DNA of 64,000 nucleotides from Lineus longissimus (lineage: Eukaryota > Nemertea > Pilidiophora > Heteronemertea > Lineidae): positions 374,001 to 438,000 of the forward strand of contig NC_088308.1 in the NCBI RefSeq assembly GCF_910592395.1. Direction: 5' to 3'. Made by a program: the position numbers and the translations under genes. Below are positions 52,101-58,892 of the stretch, one piece after another (within the stretch, counting starts at the first letter, position 1; every line of letters starts with the position of its first letter). A model generated the notes under the pieces. That model did not search any database. It was not told the origin of the DNA and was given only the letters and a program-made list of their open reading frames with translations.

Positions 52101-53783
52101 CTATTTGACCCATTAAGGTGTTACAGCTGGACTGTCCGGTTATTCTCTTCATGCAACTATGTGCGACTGGTGCACTGAGGTCATTTCAGTTGACTCTTTT
52201 GACTGTGTTAAATCCACTCTCATTTTGTGCATTCAATTATTGTAAGTGTTTCATCAATTCGGTACTATGAGAGTCGGGAGAAACATGCTCAACTGAGCCC
52301 ACGTTATGTTCTCCTTAATGACAAGATGCGTGAGAGGTGTTTGTCTTGAAATCCTTGCGGACTCATATTTGCATGAATCATTATACACCGTCAGTCTTGG
52401 CGCCTTATTCAAGGTTTCTTCTGTTTCTCCTGTGCAAAAAGTAAGTCGTAAGGGAAATCAGGATATAGGGGTCGTGCGTCACCTCAGAATCCAACCAACA
52501 TCGAAATAATGTCATATTTGTCTGAAGTTAGAGGATGCTACTATAATCTAATCTTTACACTTGATGGCGCTTAGATGTATCAATCTCACTCACCTACCTG
52601 GACCGTCCGCGTGTAACATTTCAAATATTATCACAAGGTAAAGAGGCATATAACCTAATTAGAAACACTTCGCCTCCTTTTTGAGCAAAATACTTCAGGA
52701 CTTCTTTGGAAATATTATTCGATGTCAGTCGATTTAGTCTCACTGACAGTGACTGAAAGGTTCTCATCTGCTGTTGAAGAAAGCAGTAGACTTTACGGGA
52801 GACCTGAGATTCCTTTTTTCATCGTCTAAGTTACATGTAGAAAACTCGAACGTGTACCTTAAGATCCCGAACCTCTATGTACCTTGTTACCTGATTGCTC
52901 TTTGATGCCATCTACGTAGGTATACGTGTTACATTTCACACATATCCTGAAGATGAACATTCTAGTAAGCGGAATGACGCATTTCGCTGTAACGAGAAGA
53001 CTTTAAATGTGTTCTTACCTTTCGCTTATTGTGACTTATAATTCTATCTTGTGAATCTACAGCAAATCCTGGCGTTTTCGCTCCCCATATTTTGTATCCA
53101 ATTCTACAGTACGCACACATAATCACGGACAGAGGCATGATATACTGAATCACCACCAAATAGAGTGTATAGGTCTTTCTCCATCGTAAATCCGGCCAAG
53201 TATCCGCACAATACGATTTGTTTTTTCCAGGGTCACTATCATCTTGCTCGATTTGAACCTTGTTAAAAAGTATCCAAGGGATGCTTGACACTCCGGCAAA
53301 AGTCCACGTCACACCTATGATAATCTTTGCAATATACTTGGACACTCTGTGCTTTAGAGGATGAATGACGGCAAAGTATCGGTCTATTGAGATGATCATT
53401 AGAGTGAATATGCTGACGTTGACTGTCAAGACTTGTACAAAAGGCGCCAGAGGACACATGAACGCGGCTAGCACCCATTTTTGTAGAAGTGCCGCATGGA
53501 ATTGGAAAGGGATGGATATAATGCCTATGAAGACATCGGCACAAGCCATGTTTGCTATGAATAAGTTGGTCACTGTCTGCATTCGTCTGTTCCTTATGAT
53601 GACCACAATGACCGCTCCGTTCCCTATGACGGCCAAGACGGAGATAGACCCGTACAGTAAGGCAAGTAACGCAATGATGCCAGGTGGGACATAGTAGAGA
53701 GTTTCGAGGACAGTGCCGTTTGGCGTGTAATCCGGGACATAGAGGATATCCACTGTAGTATTCCATGGCTCCATAATCCTCAT
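1043..53783 (-). CDS. Lkr: Kinin (leucokinin/lymnokinin-like) receptor, class A GPCR, three exons visible, C-terminal tail missing
   Basis: This is the spliced CDS join(53783..53019, 2250..2150, 1133..1043) on the minus strand. The visible product is 319 residues: a plasma-membrane receptor expected to bind an amidated kinin neuropeptide and signal through a G protein. Landmarks are N-glycosylation sites N8, N22 and N188; TM1 about 36-63 (GN at 54-55); TM2 about 71-97 (D83); C110 and C192 for the extracellular disulfide; DRY at 134-136; TM4 about 153-173; TM5 about 205-230; CWLP at 270-273 in TM6; NPFIY at 311-315 in TM7. The stretches IPFQFHAALLQKW, PFVQVLTVNVS, VIKMLIVVV and IIWFCSNWLAMS match my memory of kinin receptors better than tachykinin, NPY/NPF, RYamide or luqin receptors. 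Intron phases agree at both junctions (0, then 2). The helix-8 segment and tail that normally follow NPFIYG are absent, so the gene runs off the left edge or has another undetected exon. Sure of a peptide GPCR; fairly sure of the subfamily. Confidence 0.5.
1134..2149 (-). other. Intron 2 of the receptor CDS, 1,016 bp
   Basis: The donor is CCA|GTAAGA (G at 2149) and the acceptor ends TTACAG at 1134. The intron interrupts a Q codon (phase 2) between the extracellular loop 3 residues VN and the TM7 start YKYIN. It contains a short hairpin (GAGTGG at 1699-1704, CCACTC at 1713-1718) and otherwise nothing I can name. The 70-codon minus-strand ORF at 1166-1378 lies in this intron and is not coding. 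Confidence 0.5.
2150..2250 (-). CDS. Lkr: Kinin receptor coding exon 2: TM6
   Basis: This 101-bp exon encodes 33 complete codons plus two bases. The acceptor is TTTCTCGTTGCAG, followed by GTT ATA AAG ATG; the donor is CCA|GTAAGA (phase 2). The product is TM6 with the CWLP toggle/proline motif (270-273), the conserved F at 267 and the start of extracellular loop 3 (LLAEIDERVN). Joining in phase 0 to exon 1 gives HNKRK-VIKMLIV, the continuity expected at the cytoplasmic end of TM6, so no exon needs to be missing in the 50.8-kb intron. An unspliced reading of this frame runs from 2391 to 2146 and is an artefact of intron read-through. Confidence 0.5.
2251..5428. other. Intronic sequence without recognised features
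   Basis: AT-rich unique-looking sequence with a C-rich tract near 3920-3940 and a run of 13 C at 5163-5175. The longest open frame is 134 codons on the minus strand (3389-3793). It has no recognisable domain and a length that chance allows in a window of this size. Confidence 0.5.
5429..6118 (+). repeat. Long direct repeat, copy A (690 bp)
   Basis: Copy A matches 6501-7190 at a constant offset of 1,072 bp with no net insertion or deletion. By eye I count about 18 mismatches in 690 bp. The boundaries are tggctccactatcccgac on the left and aaatgaaa on the right. Each copy contains two partial versions of an internal module: a tataaacacaagatt head at about 5682 and 5896, and a ctgttggagagact tail at about 5828 and 6033. 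The 71-codon ORF in each copy is not conserved in a way that suggests coding. Orientation is arbitrary. Confidence 0.5.
6219..6412 (+). repeat. ~65-bp tandem triplicate in the spacer between the long repeats
   Basis: Three imperfect copies start with ttcttgagagaattc at 6219, 6282 and 6349 (spacings 63 and 67 bp) and end in a ctgttcagact motif. Length changes that are not multiples of three and interrupted frames argue against coding. The triplicate is absent after the second long repeat. Confidence 0.5.
6501..7190 (+). repeat. Long direct repeat, copy B (690 bp)
   Basis: This is the second copy of 5429-6118, separated from it by a 382-bp spacer. It ends at the same module boundary and then continues into a much more diverged relative of the internal module (7191-7400). 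The absence of indels and the few substitutions suggest a fairly recent local duplication or gene-conversion-maintained pair. Confidence 0.5.
7191..7400 (+). repeat. Diverged relative of the 5.4-7.2 kb module
   Basis: In the same order as the module in the long repeats it has a ttataaac start, a ccaaaacaatttcatatgt segment, a tgatatctattactggga segment and a cagtgcaacatac segment. The counterparts in copy A are at about 5682-5815. Divergence is much higher than between copies A and B, so this is an older copy. Confidence 0.5.
7401..9254. other. Intronic sequence without recognised features
   Basis: No coding or RNA gene is recognised. Overlapping short open frames on both strands near 8717-9119 (up to 114 codons) carry no domain signature. 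A near-perfect polyadenylation-like aaataaag at about 8588 follows sequence that could be the end of an old interspersed repeat, but no boundary can be set. Confidence 0.5.
9255..9425 (+). repeat. Diverged relative of the 5.4-7.2 kb module
   Basis: Collinear similarity to copy A at about 5690-5860: cattcagtctggggttt (copy A ccttcagtcttgggttt), gacaacatctattacttgg (copy A gacaatatttattattggg), tttgatccaacatactt and cttcttgtctgagc. It lies about 2 kb from the main cluster, showing that the module is dispersed rather than only tandem. Confidence 0.5.
9426..10238. other. Intronic sequence, nothing further recognised
   Basis: Apart from the short repeat at 9735-9833 I see only unique AT-rich sequence with stop codons in all frames. 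Confidence 0.5.
9735..9833 (+). repeat. Short imperfect tandem repeat
   Basis: Two and a half imperfect units begin with cgcccgttcttg (9735, 9773) and cgcccttcctg (9820), with the shared element ttatgcctgttcac between. Spacings are 38 and 47 bp. Low-complexity local duplication, no coding sense. Confidence 0.5.
10241..10418. mobile_element. Non-autonomous DNA transposon (MITE), pogo/Tc1-mariner-like, with TA target duplication
   Basis: The 178-bp element begins CAGTAGAACCTCTCT and ends AGAGAGGTTCTACTG, the exact reverse complement over 15 bases, and the inverted similarity continues imperfectly inward. TA dinucleotides flank both ends (10239-10240 and 10419-10420), as expected for Tc1/mariner/pogo insertions. 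Internally, the motif tccttaatagagaggt occurs at about 10286 and 10363 and a gataagagaggt motif at about 10308 and 10400, so subterminal repeats can fold into several hairpins. It has no transposase ORF. CAGTA-type termini with TA duplication are typical of pogo-group elements; the assignment to that group is inference. Confidence 0.5.
10421..12181. other. Intronic sequence without recognised features
   Basis: No gene, RNA or repeat signature recognised on either strand. Short open frames such as 11346-11555 have no family similarity I can name. Confidence 0.5.
12182..12304 (+). repeat. 41-bp tandem repeat, three copies
   Basis: Units start at 12182, 12223 and 12264 with the pattern ctcattccctttctccatca followed by a ctctgcagacc segment. 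Copies differ by several substitutions. The period of 41 shifts the reading frame at each unit, so the overlapping 92-codon ORF is not a repeat protein. Confidence 0.5.
12305..20146. other. Intronic sequence without recognised genes
   Basis: About 7.8 kb of AT-rich sequence. Small local duplications only (for example a doubled ctaaaacgtagc near 14816-14838 and a doubled tcacgatctt at 13680-13699). Open frames stay under 82 codons and none resembles a known family. Confidence 0.5.
20147..20250 (+). repeat. 47-bp tandem duplication
   Basis: Two identical 47-bp units start at 20147 and 20194 with gtaccagactggtaccc, followed by a third partial start at 20241 (gtaccagtct). The units contain the palindrome GGTACC. 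Flanking sequence (catactggtaccagac) carries a further piece of the motif. Confidence 0.5.
20251..27199. other. Intronic sequence without recognised genes
   Basis: AT-rich sequence with homopolymer tracts (13 C at 21792-21804, 10 C at 24566-24575), a purine-rich stretch near 22050-22070 and an imperfect hairpin at 25686-25722. A gcaaaaaagtccaatc/gcaaaaaatccaat pair near 21303 and 21354 is a small direct repeat. No coding signal. Confidence 0.5.
25686..25722. repeat. Imperfect hairpin
   Basis: attagc-a-gttagg (25686-25698) can pair with cctaac-gctaat (25711-25722), giving two 6-bp stems with one bulged base and a 12-nt loop. A separate perfect palindrome, ggagtgatcactcc, lies at about 25591-25604. 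Function unknown. Confidence 0.5.
27200..27383 (+). repeat. 46-bp tandem repeat, four copies
   Basis: Four units of exactly 46 bp start at 27200, 27246, 27292 and 27338. The copies appear identical apart from one base in the first (cattca against cagtca). Unit landmarks are cacttgtatactaccaatt and gagcaaccccaaatc. There is no spacer diversity, so this is not a CRISPR array; it is a young minisatellite. Confidence 0.5.
27384..29825. other. Intronic sequence without recognised features
   Basis: A 127-codon open frame on the plus strand (28402-28785) has no recognisable domain, and its hydrophobic patches look random. A small hairpin (ggtgtt/aacacc) lies at 28024-28038. Nothing else is named. 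Confidence 0.5.
29826..30087 (+). repeat. Old tandem duplication (~130-bp units, diverged)
   Basis: About 29826-29935 and 29957-30087 align in order: gaaggatgaatgaaagag with gaaggaacatgaatgaagg, gatacgtgcttattaatcac with gatacgtgcatgttaatcac, a gtagacgctgg with a cagacggtg segment, and ctgacgtgaataatggcaa with ctgatgtaaacaatgaggca. Many substitutions and indels indicate an old event. Confidence 0.5.
30088..36535. other. Intronic sequence without recognised genes
   Basis: Apart from the inverted repeats at 31410-31463 and a short ttgtcctcc repeat near 31935, nothing is recognised. Open frames up to 109 codons (for example 34263-34592 and 35281-35577 on the plus strand) show no family signature. 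Confidence 0.5.
31410..31463. repeat. Two interlocked 10-bp inverted repeats
   Basis: gtttccgtac (31410-31419) is perfectly complementary to gtacggaaac (31445-31454), and tttttggttg (31432-31441) to caaccaaaaa (31454-31463). The second left arm lies inside the first loop and its right arm outside it, so the two hairpins are alternatives that exclude one another. Confidence 0.5.
36536..36830 (+). repeat. Old tandem duplication (~170-180-bp offset)
   Basis: Two segments align with an offset of about 168-182 bp: gatttccgtaattgctt with aatttccgtagtgctt, and gaagtggaacgagacactt, ccaatttcgcaaa with gaagaggtgaaacgaaacac, ccaatttctcaaa. It lies in a 120-codon minus-strand open frame, which may simply reflect the duplicated open stretch; no protein family recognised. 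Confidence 0.5.
36831..39091. other. Intronic sequence without recognised features
   Basis: AT-rich with no repeat or coding signal that I can name on either strand. Confidence 0.5.
39092..40494 (+). repeat. 140-bp satellite-like tandem array, ten copies
   Basis: The landmark ggccaagatcaagc (ggccaggatcaagc in copy 8) recurs at 39101, 39241, 39381, 39521, 39661, 39801, 39941, 40081, 40221 and 40361, exactly 140 bp apart each time, so the array has no indels. Copies differ by a few substitutions; the most variable site is acac-NN-acg near unit position 94 (cc, tt, tc or ac). The array begins abruptly inside aaaggtatt and ends after gggggaaa. It has no conserved open frame across units. This is a recently expanded minisatellite/satellite block inside the receptor intron. 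Confidence 0.5.
40631..40706. repeat. Perfect 15-bp inverted repeat with 46-nt loop
   Basis: gtttttatagagtaa (40631-40645) is the exact reverse complement of ttactctataaaaac (40692-40706). It lies 137 bp beyond the satellite array. There is no T-run or rRNA/tRNA context. It could be the remnant termini of a small MITE; no flanking duplication is evident. Confidence 0.5.
40707..44086. other. Intronic sequence without recognised features
   Basis: No gene or repeat recognised. Short open frames around 42936-43369 overlap on both strands and show no domains. Confidence 0.5.
44087..44160 (+). repeat. tRNA-like sequence, probable SINE head or tRNA pseudogene
   Basis: A box A-like tggcttagtgggtaagac (about 44091-44108) is followed by a box B-like gagttcgaacccc (about 44134-44146) at tRNA-like spacing. 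A weak acceptor pairing (acttc with ggagt) and a D-stem (ctt/aag) can be drawn, but the anticodon loop would be eight bases and no clean T-stem forms, so a functional tRNA is unlikely. Internal pol III promoter boxes in a degenerate tRNA fold are typical of tRNA-derived SINEs; the 3' limit of any SINE body could not be found. Confidence 0.5.
44161..48606. other. Intronic sequence without recognised genes
   Basis: Contains a purine-rich stretch at about 44925-44970 and open frames up to 135 codons (44321-44728, minus) with no recognisable family. Otherwise nothing named. Confidence 0.5.
48614..48940 (-). mobile_element. Probable retroelement 3' end with (AAT)n tail
   Basis: On the minus strand the sequence runs through a T20 run (A20 on plus at 48761-48780), then gtaaagcgcttagaag, a tttagcgctata motif, and finishes in (TAATAA)n (48614-48632 on plus). 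An end with paired agcgct motifs and an (AAT)n tail resembles 3' ends of interspersed retroelements that I recall from marine invertebrate genomes. No reverse transcriptase remains, and the left boundary (about 48940) is a guess. The 66- and 76-codon ORFs here are read through homopolymers and are not genes. Confidence 0.5.
48941..53018. other. Intronic sequence without recognised genes
   Basis: No coding signal. A somewhat GC-richer stretch at about 50395-50850 stands out in composition, but I could not identify it. An imperfect inverted repeat (cctgtcgtgttga with tcaacacaggtcg) lies at about 51837-51867. Confidence 0.5.
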
Positions 53784-53795
53784 TGAGAACTCAAC
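53019..53795 (-). CDS. Lkr: Kinin receptor coding exon 1: N-terminus to TM5 and third intracellular loop
   Basis: This exon carries 255 coding residues from the ATG at 53783 to a K codon at 53019, followed directly by the donor GTAAGA (phase 0). Reading past the donor adds 18 residues of no family similarity before a stop, so the splice is preferred. The exon holds two N-terminal glycosylation sequons, TM1 to TM5, the DRY motif (134-136) and a basic loop ending HNKRK. A second in-frame ATG at 53774 has a better start context (A at -3, G at +4) than the first, so translation may begin at MEPWNTT. A pyrimidine-rich acceptor ending CTCTCAG lies just 12 bases upstream of the first ATG, which implies at least one more upstream exon, probably 5'UTR. 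An in-frame V-E-F-S reading upstream of the ATG means a coding upstream exon cannot be excluded. Confidence 0.5.
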
Positions 53796-53812
53796 CTGAG
53801 AGAAAGGAATCC
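53796..53812 (-). promoter_or_regulatory. Splice acceptor of an upstream (probably 5'UTR) intron
   Basis: On the minus strand the sequence reads GGATTCCTTTCTCTCAG and then GTTGAGTTCTCA before the first ATG. The pyrimidine run and CAG|G fit a 3' splice site. The paired upstream exon and the promoter could not be located in 53.8-64 kb. Seen directly: the consensus. Inferred: its use. Confidence 0.5.
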
Positions 53813-56800
53813 ACTTATAACCAACACAAAATAAATCTATCTAGACTATCATTTAAGACCTACATAATTCTAATATCGATATTAACAATGGCTCCCTACA
53901 AAACCTACTTCTACATTACTTCTACATTCTCAAAAGTATAGATAACGTGACACTACTACTTCATTTAAACCGATTTTCCTAAAACTAGTTGAACTACATT
54001 TACATGTCACTAGGCCTATACCTTGATAAAATTACCTAATTATAGTTTAAATCCAATTCACGTCCTACAACAATCCTCACTGCAAAAGTGCCAAATATTC
54101 GCGGAGCTTTATTTTCGACTTATTATATATTAAGAGTAACCCCGATTCACGAAAAATCTCGAGATATAATTTTTTTCTAAATTTTAAGAATTTGTTATAC
54201 ACCAAAATAACGATCGCGAAAATTATTTTTGAAAAAAGAAATCTTAATTCGAAAAATGGATAAGAGCAAAAGTCTGCCCGTTTTCAGAATCATACTTCCT
54301 AAATCATATCATTAATGTTCCATGTGGGGTAGTATGACACTCACATAAACATCAACCAAGTAAATCATGGATCGTGATTCCATTCTAATTTCCGGGGCGG
54401 ATTTCAAACTGGCTTGAAGAGGCAATGACCGAATGATGGAACGAAGACTTTTGATGGACGCCGATCGAATGCCCAGGTGGTCGAGTGGATAGAAGAAACG
54501 TTGAAAGGTTAACGTGATATTGCAATTATCGACGTATCAAGCTGGTCAAAGGGACATCCACAGTAGGCCAAGTGGATTGTATAGGACACCAGAGTACTCG
54601 TGTGCAACAACCATCGAAATTCTAGGAATATATATATTCATGAAAGTTTAACTAAATTGACCGATTTTCTGTTTTGAGACAAAACTGCATAGTGATATGT
54701 CGTATACACGCAGCTGCTGTCAAAACATAGGCCTCTAAATAACTTATGAAAGCTAACATGCTAGAACTTTAGCTGACGTATACAACTGAAACGTAAGTCA
54801 TATTGGGCCTATATTCGAGGAGCTTTGATGGTCTACATCCTTTGAACCATTTCCTTTATCGACACTCTGGAGACCAGTAGTAGTGATCGGAACTCATGAA
54901 TCATCTTAGCCCACAACAGAAAAGTCCACCAGCACATCAAAGATATGGTATCCGATTTCTCATCGGGGTAATCCTCTCTGGACCCCATACGTCATGATCA
55001 CATCTCTATTTGACCAGATAATTATGCTTTCAATGACTGATCTGACTTTGAACTCGGGCTATTATCAAGGAATGTCAATTTCAAAGCTACCTTGTCTGGT
55101 ACGCAAAGGGACAATACTTGACAAATCAGTGAGGTAATGCAACCATGATTTGAGATGGTTCATGAAATGGATAAGTCAATGTGTGTCTTTCAGCGGATGG
55201 AGATTCTAAAGTGAGGTATCCATCTGCTTTGTTATCCCAGTTTCCTTTTAGCGAATCAATTACAGAATCTCATTACTGACCTTTGCCAAATTGTGTAATG
55301 CTAGAGTTAATATGATGCCGCTCGTCAATACTTTCATTTCACTGCCTGCGGTTTGGATGAGAACAAAATAAAGCGAACGCAAAATTAAAACTGCAAGTTG
55401 GAGTTAGTCTACTTCCTTTTACAATTGTTCATTTACAAATCGCTTTCAACAAGCCGATTGTGGACCCTTAAAATTTAAGCTGAATTAAGATCAGGTATTT
55501 ACACTCTCATCTCATGTTCGTCTTCCATTCTCTTCATTCATCCAACCAAGTCCTCATATAAGCCAAATCCTAGCAACTCAATGACACCCAGCAACAACAA
55601 TGATCCATCCAGGTATCTAACAATGGCTGATCATGGCAGTCTTAGTTGTCAATTTCCTTTACCGGCTTCGAAAGTAACATTTTGTGAGCGCCTAGCACCA
55701 TGATTACTGGTCTTCTTCGCGAAATAATTATACGTTTTCTGCTGTGATTAATCTGACTTTGACCGGTCGGTATCAATGGCTGGTCTATTCGGGTATGTTT
55801 GATTGCGGGTGGTATGAATCTATGCCTGTAATCTGTGGCTAGATCAAAGAAAGAGAAAAATGGTGGTTTTTGATACTCCCAAATATATTCTCATCGTACA
55901 TATTTTGTATAGGGAGTTGTCGCTTTGTAAGCTGAAATGTATCCTGACGGCTTGGTTAGTACAAACATGAAAAGTCAAACAAACATAACTCATGATAGTA
56001 TCCAGTCAGTGATACGACTGCTTCGTAATCCCTATCTCAGTACTTGATCTTGGAGCAATGCAGGCATCTATCTTCGTAAAGATTCAAACATTTTACGGGA
56101 TTAGCTGGTGCAACATCAAGCTCCAGTGAATGAAGTAGACCACTAAATGTCAGCCTCAGCTCATAAGCTCATTAGTTAAACTCTTCATACCAAATTGCTC
56201 AAGATATAGACACTTGTCCAGATGTTCACTATACACTCAGTGGATGATCGAGCCTATTTCAAACTCAGGACAGGTTTAATCACCGTTCAGTATTTCAGTT
56301 CCGTTAGGGATGATCATTCTTGCTGGTGGGCTTGTTATTTTTACTTGCACCTTTGAAAAGCAATGAGATCCCTAATTCCACCAATTCATTTATTTCCTAT
56401 ATGGAATACGATTCGGAAGCAACTGAGGTGGGGGGGGGGGGGGTCTTATCTGCAATGAAATTAAATGGCGTTTGCCAATATCCACTAGATCGTCCATTTT
56501 TATAAACTGAACACGAATATAATTGCGAAATTCAGTGTTGGATCAAATATTCCATGTCATTCTTTTTACAGCCATGTGGCCAATTATGCGAGTGTGTGCC
56601 AACGGAAGTTTGATTGGTACGAAAGGTGATATTTTGGCACAGATTACACGTGACCTCTAAGCTACCACAACAGAGTAAGGTCATTATCATGTTTAATGAC
56701 GTCGTTATTGTGAGAACCAATCAGATGTTCGCAATTGGAACTTGGTGCGTTTGAGAATTGGCAGACATTGAGTGATCCTCGATTACTACCTTGAGTAAAA

Positions 56801-58311
56801 GAAGGTCGAGAGTGAAAATCATGTTAAGTCCCAGTGCCATCTGGCAATTACGCTTTTTATCACAGGCCTCGTTTGTAGAAACAAACCGTATCGGGAAAGC
56901 GTCGCTTGTCATTCGTAGCCTTCAAATCAGTTTTCTAGAACAGCAACTGGTGTAGGACGTTTACGACAGGGCCTCTTGTATGCACTCGTTTGAGTGCTTG
57001 ACAGTACAGATGGTGTACATTGTTGAAATCTACTTAACGATATAATTGATTTCTCCACATAACATGTCACCGAAATATAGTATTGTACCATGAAGTACTT
57101 GTTTGGTAAAACCAGTGTCCACTTCTGGCTGTGAACAGGTGACCATTCACAACAATAGGCAATGTAAACATTCAACTCTGCTGAAGATGAAGCAAGTTTC
57201 GAATTGAACATCATATGATATTTTTCGTTATCTTTGCAGCTTCTGTCGCCGAGTCCAGTGGGTCGGCGTCTCGGCTTACGGGCGTTTCTTCACCTTGCTA
57301 TCAGCCCGGTCTTATAACTTGTCTGCTAATAACAAAGTCGTCATTCGCCTTGCTCCCCACCCATTCGACTAAATGTATGCTTATCGAGAGCACTTCTCGC
57401 CAGCTCTACTAAAAAGGGTGTCAGAAGTCAAACAACTCAATTATTTTACTGATTGGTTGCAACAGGTAAGAATTACCCGCAGGAAACGAATATCTTTGCT
57501 TAGAATCCCACCCATTGCCTTAAGTGTTCGGAAATAAGTACATTCGGGTTATAGAAAAAAACGGAGCAGCGGTAACAGGAGAGACAGAACCATCTCCGCA
57601 AATGAATGGTTTGCTCAATATCAGGCTGGTGCCCTATAATAATGGTATTATGCGATGTTTTTATAGAAGGTCATGTTCATTTGTGCAAGGACTGCTGAGC
57701 ACCTTGGATAAAGATAGAGTCGAGATAACACGAATGCCTCCCGGATTTTACTAAAGGGTCACTCGATCATTCACACTGACCAATGTCGTATGCAAGGGAA
57801 AAGTTAAAAACTTCCCTGGTCGTTTGTGGGTTTCGAATGTCAGTGCTATTTACTTATCGATGACAGAGTAGAATGTTCTGACTATGGCCGAGCAAATGAT
57901 TCTGACAGATCGCCAATATACACATAATCTGTACACACAATCCAAGCACGCCACTCGTAACGATTGAAATTGGAATTGTGTAGGACATAGTTAACTCCGC
58001 TGATCAGTCAGCTCGTCTCTTCATTAATTTTCCAATTACCAGAAGTGGCACTCTGATACACTAAAAAGTGTTAATGAACTACCTGTTAATGACTGAAGGA
58101 AGCATATTACGTTGAATAGCTAAAAGGCCCGAGGATAATACGTACGATTCGTACGGAGAATCATTGTATTATGAGGACCACCACTTAGGTTAGTCGTGTT
58201 CGTCACGAGATGACTCGATGTTAGCTCCGTCCATTATGGGTTGCTAAAATGTGCCTTGGCTTTCACCCATTGGTCTCAATATCTCTGGAATCAGAGTAAC
58301 TTACCAGTTCC
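53813..58311. other. Region upstream of receptor exon 1, no recognised gene
   Basis: Should hold the upstream intron and perhaps 5'UTR exons or promoter of the receptor, but none can be placed from sequence alone. It contains a very AT-rich stretch (about 54100-54260) and a run of 14 G (56430-56443). Short open frames near 56.5-57.4 kb have no recognisable domains. Confidence 0.5.
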
Positions 58312-58339
58312 ATGCAGTGTTTTAATTACGGTGGTATTT

Positions 58340-58470
58340 TATTAGTAAGATGCAATGTAATGTTTTATCCAGTCTCTGTAGTAAGCAGTTTGTATTCTTT
58401 TATTGTCTGTACACGTTTTGTATTCTTCTGTTATGGAGGTCAATTAAGTATTATCATTATTATTATTATA
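58340..58470 (+). mobile_element. Probable 3' end of a non-LTR retrotransposon with (ATT)n tail
   Basis: A T-rich 3'UTR-like stretch (gtacacgttttgtattcttc) leads to gaggtcaattaagtatta and an imperfect (ATT)n run (58456-58470). The pattern resembles LINE 3' ends that close with an aataaag-like signal and a short microsatellite. It directly abuts the next element. Left boundary uncertain. Confidence 0.5.
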
Positions 58471-58474
58471 TCCC

Positions 58475-58892
58475 CAGGCTACCACAGCTGGTTGGTTAAG
58501 ACGGCCGTGTCGAGGGGGATCAGGCAGGGCAGTGTGTTGTCCCCTATGCTGTTCAATATTTTTCGAGATGGTCTTCTTGGTACCTTGGCTAACATGAGCG
58601 ATGGGCTCTGATTCGGTGATTCGCTGTACAACTCATTTGCCTATGGAGATGATGTAACCCTTTTAGGTGCCACTGTGCCTGGCCTGCAAAGGCTTATTGA
58701 TGTTTGCCCCGACTATTGCACTCCGGGATCCGACACCCACCACATGGCATGCCAGCTGCTAAAAGTTAATTTCTAGATTGTTTTTACTCATATCTTATAC
58801 ATGACTGATCGATTTTATGTATTTAAACTGTCTTGCACTGAATTTTTAATCTTCCCTAAATTTGGGGGTTAATAAATATCTATCTATCTACA
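58475..58892 (+). mobile_element. Truncated non-LTR retrotransposon (LINE) with reverse transcriptase remnant and (TATC)n tail
   Basis: One frame reads through conserved reverse transcriptase segments: SRGIRQGSVLSPMLFNIF (58507-58560), then after an in-frame TGA at 58609-58611, FGDSLYNSFAYGDDVTLL (58612-58665), which holds the catalytic YxDD box as YGDD. The stop probably replaced an arginine codon (CGA to TGA). After GLQRLIDVC the sequence jumps to an unrelated short C-terminus ending at TAG (58774-58776), suggesting an internal deletion. The 3'UTR ends ggttaataaatatctatcta, the (TATC)n-type tail common in invertebrate LINEs. The copy lacks endonuclease and most of the RT, so it is dead. Clade not assigned. 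Confidence 0.5.

Larger units (their letters stand above)
2251..53018 (-). other. Intron 1 of the receptor CDS, 50,768 bp
   Basis: The donor is AAAG|GTAAGA at 53018-53017 and the acceptor TTGCAG at 2252-2251. Both flanking exons are phase 0 and protein continuity across the junction is complete. The interior contains minisatellites, a duplication cluster, a MITE, retroelement fragments and AT-rich unique sequence. I found no exon-like ORF with a protein family signature on either strand. Confidence 0.5.

Noticed and set aside
53263-53766. 167-codon ORF in another frame of receptor exon 1, and the plus-strand 109-codon ORF there
   Set aside because: Both are shadows of the GPCR exon; only the 53783-start frame has transmembrane segments and the DRY motif.
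54467-54540. tRNA-like box A (tggtcgagtgg)
   Set aside because: No convincing box B or cloverleaf follows within tRNA distance.
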